Origin: Lucifuga dentata
Taxonomy: Eukaryota; Chordata; Actinopteri; Ophidiiformes; Bythitidae
Assembly (NCBI GenBank): GCA_014773175.1
Contig: VXCM01002074.1
Location: forward strand, 61,196 to 125,195
Direction: 5' to 3'
DNA length: 64,000 nucleotides
Shown here: piece by piece, positions 63,790 to 64,000 of the stretch
Numbering within the stretch: the stretch's first letter is position 1
How the letters are laid out: each line of letters starts with the position of its first letter
Notes under the pieces: model-generated
What the model saw: the letters and a program-made list of their open reading frames with translations, nothing else
Told to the model about the DNA's origin: nothing
Databases searched by the model: none
Position numbers and translations under genes: made by a program

Positions 63790-64000
63790 CAGCCTCAAGG
63801 GGGCACAAGCCAGTGTCCTCCTTGTGCCGGTCCCAAGCCCGAATAAATGCAGAGGGTTGTGTCAGGAAGGGCATCCGACGTAAAACCTATGCCAAAGGAA
63901 AGATGCGAATCATTCCTATGACTTCCATACCGGATCATCGGTACTGTTGACCTACAGGGTGCTGGTGGAAATTGGGCTACTGTTGGTCGAAGAAGGAGAG
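63790..64000 (+). mobile_element. 5' end of an RTE-like LINE, running off the window
   Basis: GGGGGCACAAGCCAGTGTCC, TGTGTCAGGAAGGGCATCCG, CGTAAAACCTATGCCAAA, GACCTACAGGGTGCTGGTGG and GGCTACTGTTGGTCGAAGAA are, from memory, the 5' leader of a common fish LINE of the RTE group. In that group the leader is followed by the endonuclease ORF. The 5' leader is usually lost in truncated copies, so this may be a long copy. Its coding part would lie beyond 64000. Confidence 0.6.

Larger units (their letters stand above)
60137..64000 (+). other. ephb1: ephb1 intron 5 (5' portion)
   Basis: This is non-coding sequence after exon 5. It holds an ATC repeat (60220-60241), a 65 bp N-joined duplication (60630-60760), a CT array with an N, a diverged tandem duplication with a hairpin (~61484-61730), the candidate Helitron (62179-62635), a candidate conserved stretch (~62990-63190) and the RTE-like start at the right edge. 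Exon 6 was not found before 64000. Confidence 0.8.

Overview
The window is a slice of a teleost fish nuclear genome. It is AT-rich and dense in CA/GT, CT/GA and homopolymer microsatellites, and it carries several fish-type transposon fragments. It also contains small exons with canonical GT/AG splice sites separated by multi-kilobase introns. No bacterial, phage or CRISPR features, rRNA or confident tRNA were seen. Short ORFs elsewhere are chance ORFs, many of them running through dinucleotide repeats.

One gene is recognisable: the plus-strand ortholog of EPHB1, a receptor tyrosine kinase for B-type ephrins. Four internal exons are present: exon 2 (9143-9207, 65 bp), exon 3 (24416-25097, 682 bp), exon 4 (52436-52591, 156 bp) and exon 5 (59801-60136, 336 bp). 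Their phases join without a break. They encode the mature N-terminus, the ephrin-binding domain, the cysteine-rich region and the first fibronectin type III domain. The signal-peptide exon and promoter lie before the window. The second FN3, membrane, kinase, SAM and PDZ-ligand parts lie after it.

Layout: 1-9142 is the end of intron 1, 9208-24415 intron 2, 25098-52435 intron 3, 52592-59800 intron 4, and 60137-64000 the start of intron 5. The introns hold an old ~550 bp terminal-inverted-repeat element in three copies (782-1333, ~27000-27570, ~47868-47954). A LINE 3' fragment (5005-5418) is nested in a second old repeat whose other copy is at ~35930-36315. Also present are two LINE 3' tails, a SINE with a poly(A) tail (20641-20827), a candidate non-autonomous Helitron with a textbook 3' hairpin and CTAG end (62179-62635), and the apparent 5' start of an RTE-like LINE running off the right edge (~63790-64000).

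An assembly signature runs through the window. Single-N joins are flanked by direct duplicates of almost constant length (65 bp in four cases, 63 bp in one). These are best read as contig ends that overlap but were not merged, so they should not be taken as biological tandem repeats. I did not find a convincing undescribed biological system. The most interesting non-gene items are the Helitron, the inverted-repeat family, the nested insertion, and a microsatellite that serves as the polypyrimidine tract of exon 5.
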